DNA of 64,000 nucleotides, from NCBI GenBank assembly GCA_030428565.1, contig JAUIDR010000005.1, positions 1 to 64,000 of the forward strand. The letters are read 5' to 3'. Under the pieces are notes generated by a model. That model searched no databases. It was not told the DNA's origin and worked only from the letters and a program-made list of their open reading frames with translations. Every line of letters starts with the position of its first letter. Position 1 is the first letter of the stretch. The position numbers were made by a program, and so were the translations under genes. This DNA is from Alphaproteobacteria bacterium (GTDB taxonomy: Bacteria > Pseudomonadota > Alphaproteobacteria > UBA7985 > JAUIBT01). Shown one piece after another: positions 20,538-28,715 of the stretch.

Positions 20538-20721
20538 GGGGTCAGTCCTTGTTTTGGTATTTGGAGTTTTTGAAGTGGGAAATGAGCGACGGCCAAACCG
20601 GCCCAGCCAGGCCCGCGGCAGAGCCGCAACAAGCGCGCCCTCAGGGTTCCTGCTTGCCCCTTTATTACACTACCTTAGCAAGAATACCAATCAGCAATTG
20701 CGCGCGTTCAGCCCGTCCGGC

Positions 20722-21204
20722 CTAGCTATCTAGCAGGACTTCAGCTTCGATTTCCATGGCAAAGCCCATGGGCAGGCTGACGACGCCCAAGGCCGAGCGC
20801 GAATGTCGCCCGACATCAGGGCCAAAGACCTCAAGGATGAGATCGCTAAAGCCGTTGGCTACCAGGTGCTGCTCGTTAAAATCCGGCGTTGAGGCGACCA
20901 TCGCAAAGACGCGTGCCCAGCCAGAAACCCGCCCCAGATCACCGATCTCAGCCTTTAGATTGGCAAGAACCGACAGCCCAATGTAGCGGGCGATATCGTA
21001 GCCTTGCTGGCTGGTGAAGGTCTCGCCAAAGGTGCCGTAGGGGCCAAGCAGCTGGCCGTCGGCGCCGTGCGCCGGGTGACCGGATATTAGGGCGCGATTA
21101 CACCGCAGGGTGACAAAGCTAAAGGGGAGTTTCAGGGTATCGGGCAGTTTGGTCGGCGCTGGCAGGCTCAGACCCAACTGCGATAGGCGCTGTTCTGGAT
21201 GCAA
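20722..21204 (-). CDS. RidA/YjgF family protein
   Basis: A 160-residue member of the Rid superfamily, which hydrolyses reactive enamine/imine intermediates from PLP enzymes. The fold is recognised from LISGHPAHGADGQLLGPYG, YDIARYIGLSVLANLKAEIGD and the SRSALGVVSLPMGFAMEIEAEV end. It belongs to the longer YjgF-like subgroup, in which the catalytic Arg of canonical RidA is not assured. The start is TTG at 21204, preceded by gggaaggg at a suitable distance; no in-frame ATG exists nearby. Confidence 0.8.
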   Translation of the reverse strand: MHPEQRLSQLGLSLPAPTKLPDTLKLPFSFVTLRCNRALISGHPAHGADGQLLGPYGTFGETFTSQQGYDIARYIGLSVLANLKAEIGDLGRVSGWARVFAMVASTPDFNEQHLVANGFSDLILEVFGPDVGRHSRSALGVVSLPMGFAMEIEAEVLLDS

Positions 21205-21249
21205 TATTGTGGCCCTTCCCTCGCTTTATGTCGGCGCTTGGTTAAGCGC

Positions 21250-21351
21250 CTAGAGCGTCGGGCGCTGGTGTGGTGACAGCCCATCTGCTCTAGCTGACCT
21301 ATTTCTAACGCAAGTCCATGCTCACGCGTGTTGCCACTTGTTCGCGGCTTG
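21250..21351 (-). repeat. 102-nt dispersed element, copy B
   Basis: The minus strand of this stretch matches 11104-11205 along its whole length with no gap (about 86% identity). It begins 2 nt after the kdsD stop codon and is read in the same direction as kdsD. It can fold as two hairpins, CGCAAG...CTTGCG and CTAGAGC...GCTCTAG. Confidence 0.88.
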
Positions 21352-21353
21352 CG

Positions 21354-22337
21354 CTAGACCACGCCGAATTGCATTAGGTCTTGCAAGTGCACGATACCAA
21401 TCGGGCGCTGGGCCTCATCGACCACGAACAGGACCGAGATCTTGTTGCGTTGCATCTCGGCCAGCGCGTCGGCGGCCAGATCTTGCCCGCCGATGGTCTT
21501 GGGCGATTGGCTCATCAACTCGCGCGCGGGACGTTCCAGATCTTGGCTCTGTTGGAAGGTGCGGCGCAAATCGCCGTCGGTGACGATGCCGTTCAAGCGG
21601 CCCTGGTCGTCCAGCACACCAACGCAGCCCTTGCGCCCGCTGGTCATGGTCAACATGAGGTCGTGCAAACTGGTGGTCTCTGAGGCGAGCGGCAGGGGGC
21701 CGACCGTTTTGTCGATGATTTGCTGAACCCGCAGCAGTTGTGCGCCCAGCTTGCCGCCGGGGTGGAAATTGCCGAAATCTTCGGGCGTAAAGCCTTTGAG
21801 CTGTAACAGAACCAGCGCCAAGGCATCGCCCAGCACCAAGGTCATACTGGTCGAGGTCGTCGGTGCCTTATCGAGCGGGCAGGCTTCTTCGGCTTGGGGC
21901 AGGGTCAGGCAGACCGCCGCTAGGTTGGCGAGGCTGGAATCGGCTTGCGAGGTGATGGCGATCAAGGGGATATCAAAGCGCGCGCAATAACGCAGCGTAT
22001 CGGTCAGCTCGCGCGTCTCGCCGGAATTGGAGATGGCGATCACGACGTCGTTTTGCGAGATCATGCCCAGATCGCCGTGACTGGCTTCGCCGGGGTGTAC
22101 AAAAAAAGCGGGGGTGCCCACCGAGGCCATGGTCGCCGCAATCTTGCGCCCGATATGGCCCGACTTGCCCATGCCCGTCACCACCACGCGCCCTTTGACT
22201 GCAAGCAACAGCTCAAGCGCGCGCTCAAATTCGCGGCCCAAGCTGTCGCGCAAGGCGGTAATACCGCGAAGCTGGATGTCGATTGAGGTCTTGGCCAGCT
22301 CAAGGGCGTTGAGGTCGTCGGCGGAGCGTGGGTTCAT
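21354..22337 (-). CDS. kdsD: D-arabinose-5-phosphate isomerase (KpsF/GutQ family)
   Basis: It interconverts ribulose-5-P and arabinose-5-P, the first step toward KDO for lipopolysaccharide. At 327 residues, the SIS sugar-isomerase domain comes first (VVTGMGKSGHIGRKIAAT, HPGEASHGDLGM, AISNSGETREL). Two CBS domains follow (about 205-260 and 275-325). No KDO or capsule genes are adjacent. Confidence 0.94.
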   Translation of the reverse strand: MNPRSADDLNALELAKTSIDIQLRGITALRDSLGREFERALELLLAVKGRVVVTGMGKSGHIGRKIAATMASVGTPAFFVHPGEASHGDLGMISQNDVVIAISNSGETRELTDTLRYCARFDIPLIAITSQADSSLANLAAVCLTLPQAEEACPLDKAPTTSTSMTLVLGDALALVLLQLKGFTPEDFGNFHPGGKLGAQLLRVQQIIDKTVGPLPLASETTSLHDLMLTMTSGRKGCVGVLDDQGRLNGIVTDGDLRRTFQQSQDLERPARELMSQSPKTIGGQDLAADALAEMQRNKISVLFVVDEAQRPIGIVHLQDLMQFGVV

Positions 22338-22393
22338 ACGGACTCTTCTTGGAGGCTCTTTGGGCGGAAAATAGCGTCAGGTGTTGACACTTT

Positions 22394-22444
22394 GGCATGT
22401 AGCGGTCTTGGGCATGTAGCAGTCTTGGGCTTGTAGCGGTCTTG
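22394..22444. repeat. 17-bp tandem repeat, 3 copies
   Basis: Three units ggcatgtagcggtcttg, ggcatgtagcagtcttg and ggcttgtagcggtcttg lie in the spacer between kdsD and the SDR gene. Confidence 0.92.
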
Positions 22445-22498
22445 GCGGCTCTTGTCAGCCCCGCGTGCGCATGTTGGGGAGAGGTGGCCAGGGAGCCG

Positions 22499-23488
22499 TT
22501 AGCCGACGTGTTGGCCGCCGTCGATCTGGATTTCAGATCCGTTGACGTAGGAAGCGGCATCCGAACACAAGAACATCACCACGTCAGCCACCTCTTTTGG
22601 GTTGCCGATACGGTTCATTGGCACTTGGGTCTGTACGATCTTATCCGTGCCAGCGCTCAAAATGGCGGTCTCGATTTCGCCAGGGGCGACCGAATTGACC
22701 CTGACGCCTTGGCGGCCCAGCTCGTAGGCCATTTCGCGGGTCAAAGCCGACAGCGCCGATTTAGACATGGCGTAGGCCGCACCCGCAAAGGGGTGGATCC
22801 GCGAACCGGCGATCGAGGAGACGTTGACCACCGCGCCTTTGCCGTTTTGCAGGGGCCCCAGCAGGCCGCGCGTCAGCAAGAGCGGTGCGTAAACGTTGAC
22901 CATCATGACTTTTTCATAGGTAGACAGATTGGTCTGGGTCGCGTCCAAGCGTAGGCCTTGCTCGTTCTTGGGCGAAATGCCCGCGTTGTTGACCAGCGCG
23001 TTTAGCGGCTTATCGCCCAGCTGTTCTTTCAGCACATCAACAGCGATACGCACCGACGCTTCGTCGGACAGATCGACCGAGATGTGGCGGGTCATACCTT
23101 CGGCCCAAGGGCACTTGCTGGTAAAGGGCGTGCGCGCCAGGGTGTAGACCTTCCAGCCGTGCTCGTAGAATTTGCGCACGATGGCGTGGCCGATGCCTTG
23201 GCTGGCGCCGGTGACGACGACCGTGGGTTGTTCGGCGGTGGCGGCCGAATTGACGTGCGAGACGGGGCAAGCCAGAGCGCTGCCATTGTCTTTGCCTGTG
23301 GCGGGTACCTGGCCGCTCTGTGCTTGCGTTGGTTGGACCTGATTAGAGGGCGCCTGAGACATAGAAGCCTGAGACGTGGCAGCCTGAGACGTGGCAGCCT
23401 GAGACTTAGAAGTCTGGGCGCTCGCCGCACTTTGCTCGGCGGTGGCGCTGGCAGCTGGGGCGTCGTCGTGAAAAGGGCAACCGCTCAT
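22499..23488 (-). CDS. SDR-family oxidoreductase with Cys-Pro-flanked, Gln/Ser-rich N-terminal extension
   Basis: The C-terminal 240 residues form a classical short-chain dehydrogenase: VTGASQGIGHAI binds NAD(P), NNAG follows, and catalytic Tyr-Lys is in YAMSKSALS. The N-terminal 85 residues are unusual: MSGCPFHDD, a repetitive SQAAT-type stretch, then ALACPVSH just before the SDR fold. The repetitive part comes from a 15-bp DNA repeat. AGGAAG precedes ATG 23488. Substrate unknown. Confidence 0.85.
   Translation of the reverse strand: MSGCPFHDDAPAASATAEQSAASAQTSKSQAATSQAATSQASMSQAPSNQVQPTQAQSGQVPATGKDNGSALACPVSHVNSAATAEQPTVVVTGASQGIGHAIVRKFYEHGWKVYTLARTPFTSKCPWAEGMTRHISVDLSDEASVRIAVDVLKEQLGDKPLNALVNNAGISPKNEQGLRLDATQTNLSTYEKVMMVNVYAPLLLTRGLLGPLQNGKGAVVNVSSIAGSRIHPFAGAAYAMSKSALSALTREMAYELGRQGVRVNSVAPGEIETAILSAGTDKIVQTQVPMNRIGNPKEVADVVMFLCSDAASYVNGSEIQIDGGQHVG
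23356..23415. repeat. In-frame 15-bp tandem repeat in the SDR gene, 4 copies
   Basis: Units gagacatagaagcct, gagacgtggcagcct (twice, identical) and gagacttagaagtct encode the SQAAT-like repeats of the N-terminal extension. Confidence 0.92.
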
Positions 23489-23551
23489 GGCCTTGTCTTC
23501 CTATCTGAGCTGGGGGCGTCTTTGCGGGCTTTGACCTGGCTCGCGCTATGT

Positions 23552-23577
23552 CCCATATATGAGCCCCATATATGAGC
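23552..23577. repeat. Perfect 13-bp duplication
   Basis: cccatatatgagc occurs twice in a row upstream of the SDR gene. The TATAT cores might also serve as promoter elements. Confidence 0.85.
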
Positions 23578-23647
23578 TAAGTTGCGCCGCTAGACAATGG
23601 GTGAGACAAGAGAACAGCAAGACGGTAATGCTGGGGCCATGACACGT

Positions 23648-23754
23648 AGGCCCTTATTTGCAGGCCCGTATTTGGTAGGCCCGTATTTGGTAGGCCCGTA
23701 TTTGGTAGGCCAGAAATTGGCAGGCCAGAACTAGGCAGGCCAGAACTAGGCAGG
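23648..23754. repeat. 15-bp tandem repeat, about 7 copies
   Basis: Seven units begin with aggcc: a 14-bp first unit, three identical aggcccgtatttggt, then aggccagaaattggc and two identical aggccagaactaggc. The array runs up to 12 bp before the tusA start, so it forms the immediate 5' region of that operon. Confidence 0.95.
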
Positions 23755-23765
23755 AGTGAGAACGC

Positions 23766-24002
23766 ATGACACGCCCCCCCGACGCAGAATTGGACGCACG
23801 CGACCTCAAGTGCCCACTGCCTGTGCTTAAGGCCCGCAAAGCGCTGAAAGCGCTGGCACCGGGCCAGGTGCTGCGCGTGCAGGCTACGGACCCTAAGTCG
23901 CCACAGGATATGCAGGCTTTTTGCGACACAACCGGTCACGCCATGCTGGCCATGCAAATCAACCTCATGCCCTATGAATTTTTGATCGAGAAACGCGCAT
24001 GA
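23766..24002 (+). CDS. tusA: TusA-family sulfur carrier
   Basis: A 78-residue TusA/SirA-fold protein. DARDLKCPLPVLKARKAL holds the CPxP motif with the persulfide-carrying Cys. TusA proteins relay sulfur to tRNA thiolation or molybdenum-cofactor enzymes, and the exact path here is not shown. GGAG precedes the ATG. Its TGA overlaps the ATG of the deacetylase gene (ATGA), so they form an operon. Confidence 0.9.
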   Translation: MTRPPDAELDARDLKCPLPVLKARKALKALAPGQVLRVQATDPKSPQDMQAFCDTTGHAMLAMQINLMPYEFLIEKRA

Positions 24003-24964
24003 ATGATCAAGCCGCTGCCTTCAAGACCTTGGTTTTTACCGACCCGCAGTTCGCGCGCCAGGACCCTGGTCCCGGTCATCCCGAGCAAAGCGCGCGGGCA
24101 GGGGCTTATGAGCGGGGCTGGCGCCAGGTTGCCAGCTGCGAGGAGCGGCCCATCGCACCAACGGATGAGGCCGCGATTTGGGCGCTAGCGGAGAGCCTGC
24201 ACACACGCGAGTATCTGGACAGCCTAAAACAGGCTCACGCCAAGCTTAGCGCAGAGCCGGGCACGCGCTTGTCGTTGGACGCTGATACCCACATTATGTC
24301 TGAGAGCCTTCCAGCGGCGCTCAAGGCGGTCGCAGGCGCTATGCAAGCGGTTGATGCCCTGATCGCAGGCGAGGCGCCGCACGCCTATTTAGCTGCGCGT
24401 CCGCCAGGCCATCACGCCGAAACGGACCGAGCGATGGGCTTTTGCCTGCTGTCTACCGCCGCTCTCGCCGCGCGCTACGCTCAGCAGGCACACGGCAAAC
24501 AACGCTGCGTAGTGCTGGACTTCGATGTGCATCACGGCAACGGAACGCAAGCTTGTTTTTGGAACCACGCCGATCTTATGCTGGTCTCGAGCCATCAAAT
24601 GCCTCTCTATCCGGGCACGGGCGAGGCTTCAGAGCGCGGAGCGCACGGACAGATCGTCAATTTGCCGCTGGCCGAAGGCTGTCAAGGGCCAGAATTTCGC
24701 CGGGTCTGGACATCGGCCCTGGAACGCGTGCGCGCCTTTGCACCCGATTTCATCGTGGTGTCCGCCGGCTTTGATGCGCACCGTGATGATCCCTTGGCGG
24801 GCTTGCAGCTCGACGAAGACGATTTTGCCTGGTGCGCCCAAGCCATCGAGGCCCTAGCGCGAGGCCTTGGCACGCCGGGCCTGCTGTCGTGCCAAGAAGG
24901 CGGCTATAATCTGCAAGCGCTTGAGCGCTGCGTTGCGGCCTACTTGGGGGGATTTTCGCGCTAG
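23999..24964 (+). CDS. Histone-deacetylase-superfamily amidohydrolase
   Basis: A 321-residue zinc amidohydrolase of the class II HDAC/acetoin-utilisation/acetylpolyamine group. RPPGHHAE carries the His pair, VVLDFDVHHGNGTQ the metal-binding Asp and His, SAGFDAHRDDPL the second Asp, and QEGGYN the substrate Tyr. Bacterial members deacetylate small molecules or proteins. It is coupled to tusA. Confidence 0.9.
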   Translation: MNDQAAAFKTLVFTDPQFARQDPGPGHPEQSARAGAYERGWRQVASCEERPIAPTDEAAIWALAESLHTREYLDSLKQAHAKLSAEPGTRLSLDADTHIMSESLPAALKAVAGAMQAVDALIAGEAPHAYLAARPPGHHAETDRAMGFCLLSTAALAARYAQQAHGKQRCVVLDFDVHHGNGTQACFWNHADLMLVSSHQMPLYPGTGEASERGAHGQIVNLPLAEGCQGPEFRRVWTSALERVRAFAPDFIVVSAGFDAHRDDPLAGLQLDEDDFAWCAQAIEALARGLGTPGLLSCQEGGYNLQALERCVAAYLGGFSR

Positions 24965-25013
24965 GCTCGGTTGGGGGCATCGCGGCGAGCCGATACGATC
25001 CAAATGCCGACAC

Positions 25014-25077
25014 CTGCTATCCCATGCTCCTGCTTTCCCATGCTCCGGCGATGCCATGCTTCGGCGATCCCATGTTA
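25014..25077. repeat. 16-bp tandem repeat, 4 copies
   Basis: Units ctgctatcccatgctc, ctgctttcccatgctc, cggcgatgccatgctt and cggcgatcccatgtta lie in the 271-bp gap after the deacetylase gene. Confidence 0.9.
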
Positions 25078-25235
25078 TGGAAAAGCGCGTCGTTGAGCGC
25101 CCGCTGGCTTGCGGCGCTGCCCTGCGGCCTTGATTCGATCAAGCCGCGAGGTCATATGAAGCCCTAACCGGATCGCTTGACCGTCTTCGGTCGCCGCTTT
25201 TGCCCTTTAACCCGCCCGCGCGGACACAGAGACTT

Positions 25236-26177
25236 ATGGATTTTACTGCCATTCTGGCCCTGGTGGCTGGACTTGTCATGTTGGCCGTCGGAGCTGACTT
25301 CCTGGTGGTGGGCGCCATTTCGTTGGCGCGCCGCTGGGGCGTGCCCCTGTTGGTCATTGGTCTGACCGTCGTGGCCTGGGGCACTTCTGCGCCCGAGCTG
25401 GTGGTGTCGGTCGAGGCCTCCTTGACCGGGCACCCAGGCGTTTCCATCGGTAATTTGGTGGGATCGAACATCGCCAACCTCATGCTGATCGGCGGCATAT
25501 GCACGACGCTGATGGCGCTGGGCCTTTCGCGCGCCGAGTTTCGCCGCGACGGGGTGGTTTTGTTGTTGGCCACTTTGCTGTTCATTGGTCTGTTTTTGGA
25601 CGGCCAACTCACAATCTGGAAGGGCGTCATCATGCTGGTGGCGGTCTTTGGCTACAGCCTTTGGATGACCCTGGATTGTATGGGTTGCGGGCGCCTGCCC
25701 GACGAGCTGCAAGAACCGCTGTTGCCGCGTTTTGGGGCTGCTTGGCGGGTCGCGCTTGGGGCGGTCATGCTGGCCTATGGCGGCAAGTTTTTGATCCATG
25801 GTGCGGTTAGTTTTGCCGAATTCTTGGATGTCTCCGAGGCGGTGATCGGCATGACGGTCGTGGCGGTCGGCACCTCTTTGCCTGAATTGGCCGCATCGCT
25901 GGCCGCGGTACGGCGCAATCAGAGCGATATCGTGCTGGGCAACCTGATCGGCTCCAACATCTATAATATTCTGGCCATTATGGGCGTGGTGTCGCTGATC
26001 TCAGGCAACCAGGCCATGCCTGCCGGTGTGATCGAACGCGATATGTGGGTCATGGGCGCTACCACCGGCATCACTTTGGCGCTGTTGCTGGCGATGCAAA
26101 GGCTGCCACGTTGGTCGGGGCCGGGCATGCTCGCAATTTATTTCGGCTTCCTGGTGCTCCAGGTCCAGGGCGCTTGA
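25236..26177 (+). CDS. Sodium/calcium exchanger family protein (YrbG-like)
   Basis: A 313-residue inner-membrane cation antiporter of the CaCA superfamily. It shows the two inverted alpha repeats: AWGTSAPELVVS with GNLVGSNIANL, and AVGTSLPELAAS with GNLIGSNIYNIL, containing the ion-binding Glu and Asn. About ten hydrophobic segments are visible. ATG 25236 is chosen over the track TTG at 25200 because the hydrophobic first helix begins there. The stop overlaps the folM start (TGATG). Confidence 0.92.
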   Translation: MDFTAILALVAGLVMLAVGADFLVVGAISLARRWGVPLLVIGLTVVAWGTSAPELVVSVEASLTGHPGVSIGNLVGSNIANLMLIGGICTTLMALGLSRAEFRRDGVVLLLATLLFIGLFLDGQLTIWKGVIMLVAVFGYSLWMTLDCMGCGRLPDELQEPLLPRFGAAWRVALGAVMLAYGGKFLIHGAVSFAEFLDVSEAVIGMTVVAVGTSLPELAASLAAVRRNQSDIVLGNLIGSNIYNILAIMGVVSLISGNQAMPAGVIERDMWVMGATTGITLALLLAMQRLPRWSGPGMLAIYFGFLVLQVQGA

Positions 26178-26920
26178 TGGGCGCGGCGCTGGTCACTGCG
26201 GGTGGGCGGCGCTTGGGGCGCGCGATGGCTCTGGCCTTGGCCGGGCGCGGCCATGACGTGGCGATCCACTACCAAACCAGCAAAGATGCCGCTCTTGAGA
26301 CTTGCGCAGATATCCAAGCTCTGGGTCAAAAGGCGGTGGCCTTGCAGGCCGATTTGGCCAGCGAGGAGGCGACGCAAGGCTTGATGGCAGAAGCGGCCCA
26401 GGCGATGGGCCGCCCCGTGTCCTTGTTGATCAACAACGCCAGCCTGTTCGAGCGCGACGACGTCCTGGACGCAGATAAGGCGCTATGGGACCGCCATATG
26501 GCGATCAATCTGCGCGCGCCTTTTGTGCTGAGCCAAGCGCTGGCGAAGGGATTGGCCGCGATCCAGGCTGCGCCTTTGTCGGGTCTGATCGTCAATATGC
26601 TGGATACGCGCGTTCTAAATCTGACGCCGCATTTTACCAGCTACAGCTTGTCGAAAGCGGGCCTGCATACGCTGACGCAGACCTTGGCGCTGGCGCTGGC
26701 GCCGCAGGTTCGTGTCAATGCAATTGCGCCTGGTTTCACCTTGCCCAGCCCCGGCCAGAGCCAAGCGCAATTTGACGAGCGCGCGGCGCGCCAACCGCTG
26801 GGCCAGTCGGTCGATCCCCAAGATATCGTTGCTGCGCTGGCCTGTCTTTTGGATGCGCCCAGCTTGACGGGCCAGGTCATCGCGCCGGATGCTGGCCAAC
26901 ACCTCAATTGGCGCCCTTAG
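26177..26920 (+). CDS. folM: FolM/PTR1-like pteridine reductase (SDR)
   Basis: A 247-residue short-chain dehydrogenase. TAGGRRLGRAMA is the TGxxxRxG-type NADPH motif of pteridine reductases, LINNASLFERD replaces the usual NNAG region, and YSLSKAG is the catalytic Tyr-Lys. Folate-family members reduce dihydromonapterin or dihydrofolate. The start overlaps the exchanger stop, and folB follows 32 bp downstream, which supports a pterin role. The track start at 26045 lies inside the exchanger gene and is rejected. Confidence 0.85.
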   Translation: MGAALVTAGGRRLGRAMALALAGRGHDVAIHYQTSKDAALETCADIQALGQKAVALQADLASEEATQGLMAEAAQAMGRPVSLLINNASLFERDDVLDADKALWDRHMAINLRAPFVLSQALAKGLAAIQAAPLSGLIVNMLDTRVLNLTPHFTSYSLSKAGLHTLTQTLALALAPQVRVNAIAPGFTLPSPGQSQAQFDERAARQPLGQSVDPQDIVAALACLLDAPSLTGQVIAPDAGQHLNWRP

Positions 26921-26952
26921 GATTTAGTCCTCACATCGAAAGAGGTACCGCG

Positions 26953-27315
26953 ATGCGGCTGTTCATCGAAATCGAAGCGCTGAGCCTGGAGGCTTGGGTC
27001 GGTATCTTGCCGCAAGAATACCAAGCATCGCAGCGCCTGATTGTGGACTGCAAGGCCCAGGTTGCGCCGCGACATTGGCCACTGCAAGAACTGGAAGACA
27101 GCGTTTCTTATGCGGCGGTGGTGGAGACCATTACCGAGGTGGTTGCATCCCAGCACTGGCCATTGCTCGAAGAACTGATCGAGGCCCTGCGTCAGCGCCT
27201 GGCTGACGATTATCCCTTGCTCGACACGCTAGAGTTGAGGTTGCGTAAGCCCGATATCCTAGAAGCAGTGGCAAGCGTTGGAATTTCCCTGCAATGGCAA
27301 CGCGAAGGCTCTTGA
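26953..27315 (+). CDS. folB: Dihydroneopterin aldolase
   Basis: This cytosolic enzyme cleaves dihydroneopterin in folate synthesis. The 120 residues show the family layout: IEALSLEAWVGILPQEYQASQRLIVDC, SVSYAAVVETITEVV and LEELIEALRQRL. AGAGGT stands 7 nt before ATG 26953; the track start at 26908 overlaps folM and is rejected. It ends the exchanger-folM-folB unit. Confidence 0.9.
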   Translation: MRLFIEIEALSLEAWVGILPQEYQASQRLIVDCKAQVAPRHWPLQELEDSVSYAAVVETITEVVASQHWPLLEELIEALRQRLADDYPLLDTLELRLRKPDILEAVASVGISLQWQREGS

Positions 27316-27679
27316 CAAGTCAGGCCGCGTTCAAGTTGTGCACAGCTGCCCTGCAGGCTGGAATCCGTAGCTTCTCTGGCAAGCGATTCCTTAGGATTAT
27401 GTTGAATTTGAAAAATAAGTAAGAAAAAATTGTTTAATAACAATATGTTATAGGGTTTGCTCAAAAAATAGACAAAGTAAAGCAAGCCATTGAAAACACG
27501 CGATTCTCTGGCCTAACCCAAGGAATAACCACAGACTTATCCACCGAATTTGGGGGTAACTTGACGTGGGCTGTAGTAAGCTGGCGATTGTTCGATTCCG
27601 CGCCCTGTCAAGCCGATTATTTTTGCTGAACATCGCTCGCTGCGACGATAGGGCTTCTCAATAAAAGACGATCCACGCC
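27316..27679. other. AT-rich intergenic region with DnaA-box-like sites
   Basis: This 364-bp gap is strikingly AT-rich at 27385-27480 against the GC-rich surroundings. It holds TTGTGCACA (27336-27344) and TTATCCACC (27537-27545), each one base from TTATnCACA, plus the weaker ATAACCACA (27525-27533). A perfect inverted repeat ATAACA-ata-TGTTAT lies at 27437-27451. It could be a replication-origin-like region or just the promoter region of the EamA gene. No ORF here looks coding. Confidence 0.4.
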
Positions 27680-28615
27680 ATGTCATTGCTTGCAGACGCG
27701 CCTTTGCCACCGCGTAATGAAAAGGCTGCGGCCATTGGTGTTATGCTGACCGCTACTTTATTTATCGCCACCTCGTTGCTGTTGGCCAAGATGGTCGGCA
27801 GCGGCTGGGGTGCCGTGACACCAGACCAAAAGCTACACCCCTTGCAGGTGACCGCTGGACGCTTCTTGTTTGGCTTTATTGGCATTGCAAGTTTTGTGGC
27901 CTGGCGTCGTCCGTCTTTCACCCGGCCGGCCTTGGGTCTGCATCTGCTGCGTTCCCTGCTCGGTATGAGCGGCGTCGGGCTGATGTTCACGGCCGCCTTG
28001 TTGATCCCTTTGGCTGAGACCACCGCCATCAGCTTCCTCAACCCCATCTTTGCCATGATGCTGGCGGTGGTCATTTTGGGCGAGCGGGTTGGTCTGCTGC
28101 GTTGGTCTTGCGCCGCCCTGGCCTTTGCGGGCGCGCTATTGCTGGTGCTGCGCGGCGGCTTTGAGCCGCGCCCCGAAGCGCTGGTAGCACTGGCGGCGGC
28201 GGCACTGTTGGGCGGGGAAGTGATCGCGCTAAAGTTTCTAAGTGGCCGCGAAGCAGTGCCGCAAATCTTGCTGCTCAACAATGGCATCGCGCTGCTGGTG
28301 ATGATGAGCTTGGCGAGCCTGGTCTGGATTTGGCCAAGCCCGCAGCAATGGCTCGCTCTTGCGGGCGTCGGCTTGGCCATGATCTCGGCGCAAGCGCTGT
28401 TTACGCGCGCCATCCGCATGACCGACGCCAGCTTTATCGCGCCCTTCAGCTATGCGACGCTGATTGTCTCTAGCGGCTTGGATTGGCTAGTGTTTGGCTC
28501 CTGGCCCAGCCTACGCTCGTGGCTGGGGGTGGCCATTATCGTGACCGCGGGCGTGTTGCTGTCTTGGCGTGAAGCGGTGCGTGAAAAGCGGGCACGCCAG
28601 GCGGGGGCCGTATGA
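27680..28615 (+). CDS. EamA/DMT-family transporter
   Basis: A 311-residue inner-membrane protein with about ten hydrophobic helices in two EamA halves. Typical positions are TTAISFLNPIFAMMLAVVILGE at the end of the first half and DASFIAPFSYATLIVSSGLDWLVFG in the second. DMT proteins export or import metabolites; the substrate is unknown. ATG 27680 follows the AT-rich gap. Confidence 0.9.
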   Translation: MSLLADAPLPPRNEKAAAIGVMLTATLFIATSLLLAKMVGSGWGAVTPDQKLHPLQVTAGRFLFGFIGIASFVAWRRPSFTRPALGLHLLRSLLGMSGVGLMFTAALLIPLAETTAISFLNPIFAMMLAVVILGERVGLLRWSCAALAFAGALLLVLRGGFEPRPEALVALAAAALLGGEVIALKFLSGREAVPQILLLNNGIALLVMMSLASLVWIWPSPQQWLALAGVGLAMISAQALFTRAIRMTDASFIAPFSYATLIVSSGLDWLVFGSWPSLRSWLGVAIIVTAGVLLSWREAVREKRARQAGAV

Positions 28616-28643
28616 CGGCCAGCACCTGACGCGGCCCAATACG

Positions 28644-28709
28644 GGGGAGCCCAATGTGAGGGGAGCCCACAATGTGAGGGGAGCCCAGTGTGCGGGCGGC
28701 CCAGTGTGA
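28644..28709. repeat. 16-18-bp tandem repeat, 4 copies
   Basis: Units ggggagcccaatgtga, ggggagcccacaatgtga, ggggagcccagtgtgc and gggcggcccagtgtga separate the convergent EamA and birA genes. Confidence 0.9.
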
Positions 28710-28715
28710 GGGCAG

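Noticed and set aside
23648-23754. Possible CRISPR array
   Set aside because: The 15-bp units follow each other directly with no spacers, and no cas genes are present, so this is a plain tandem repeat.
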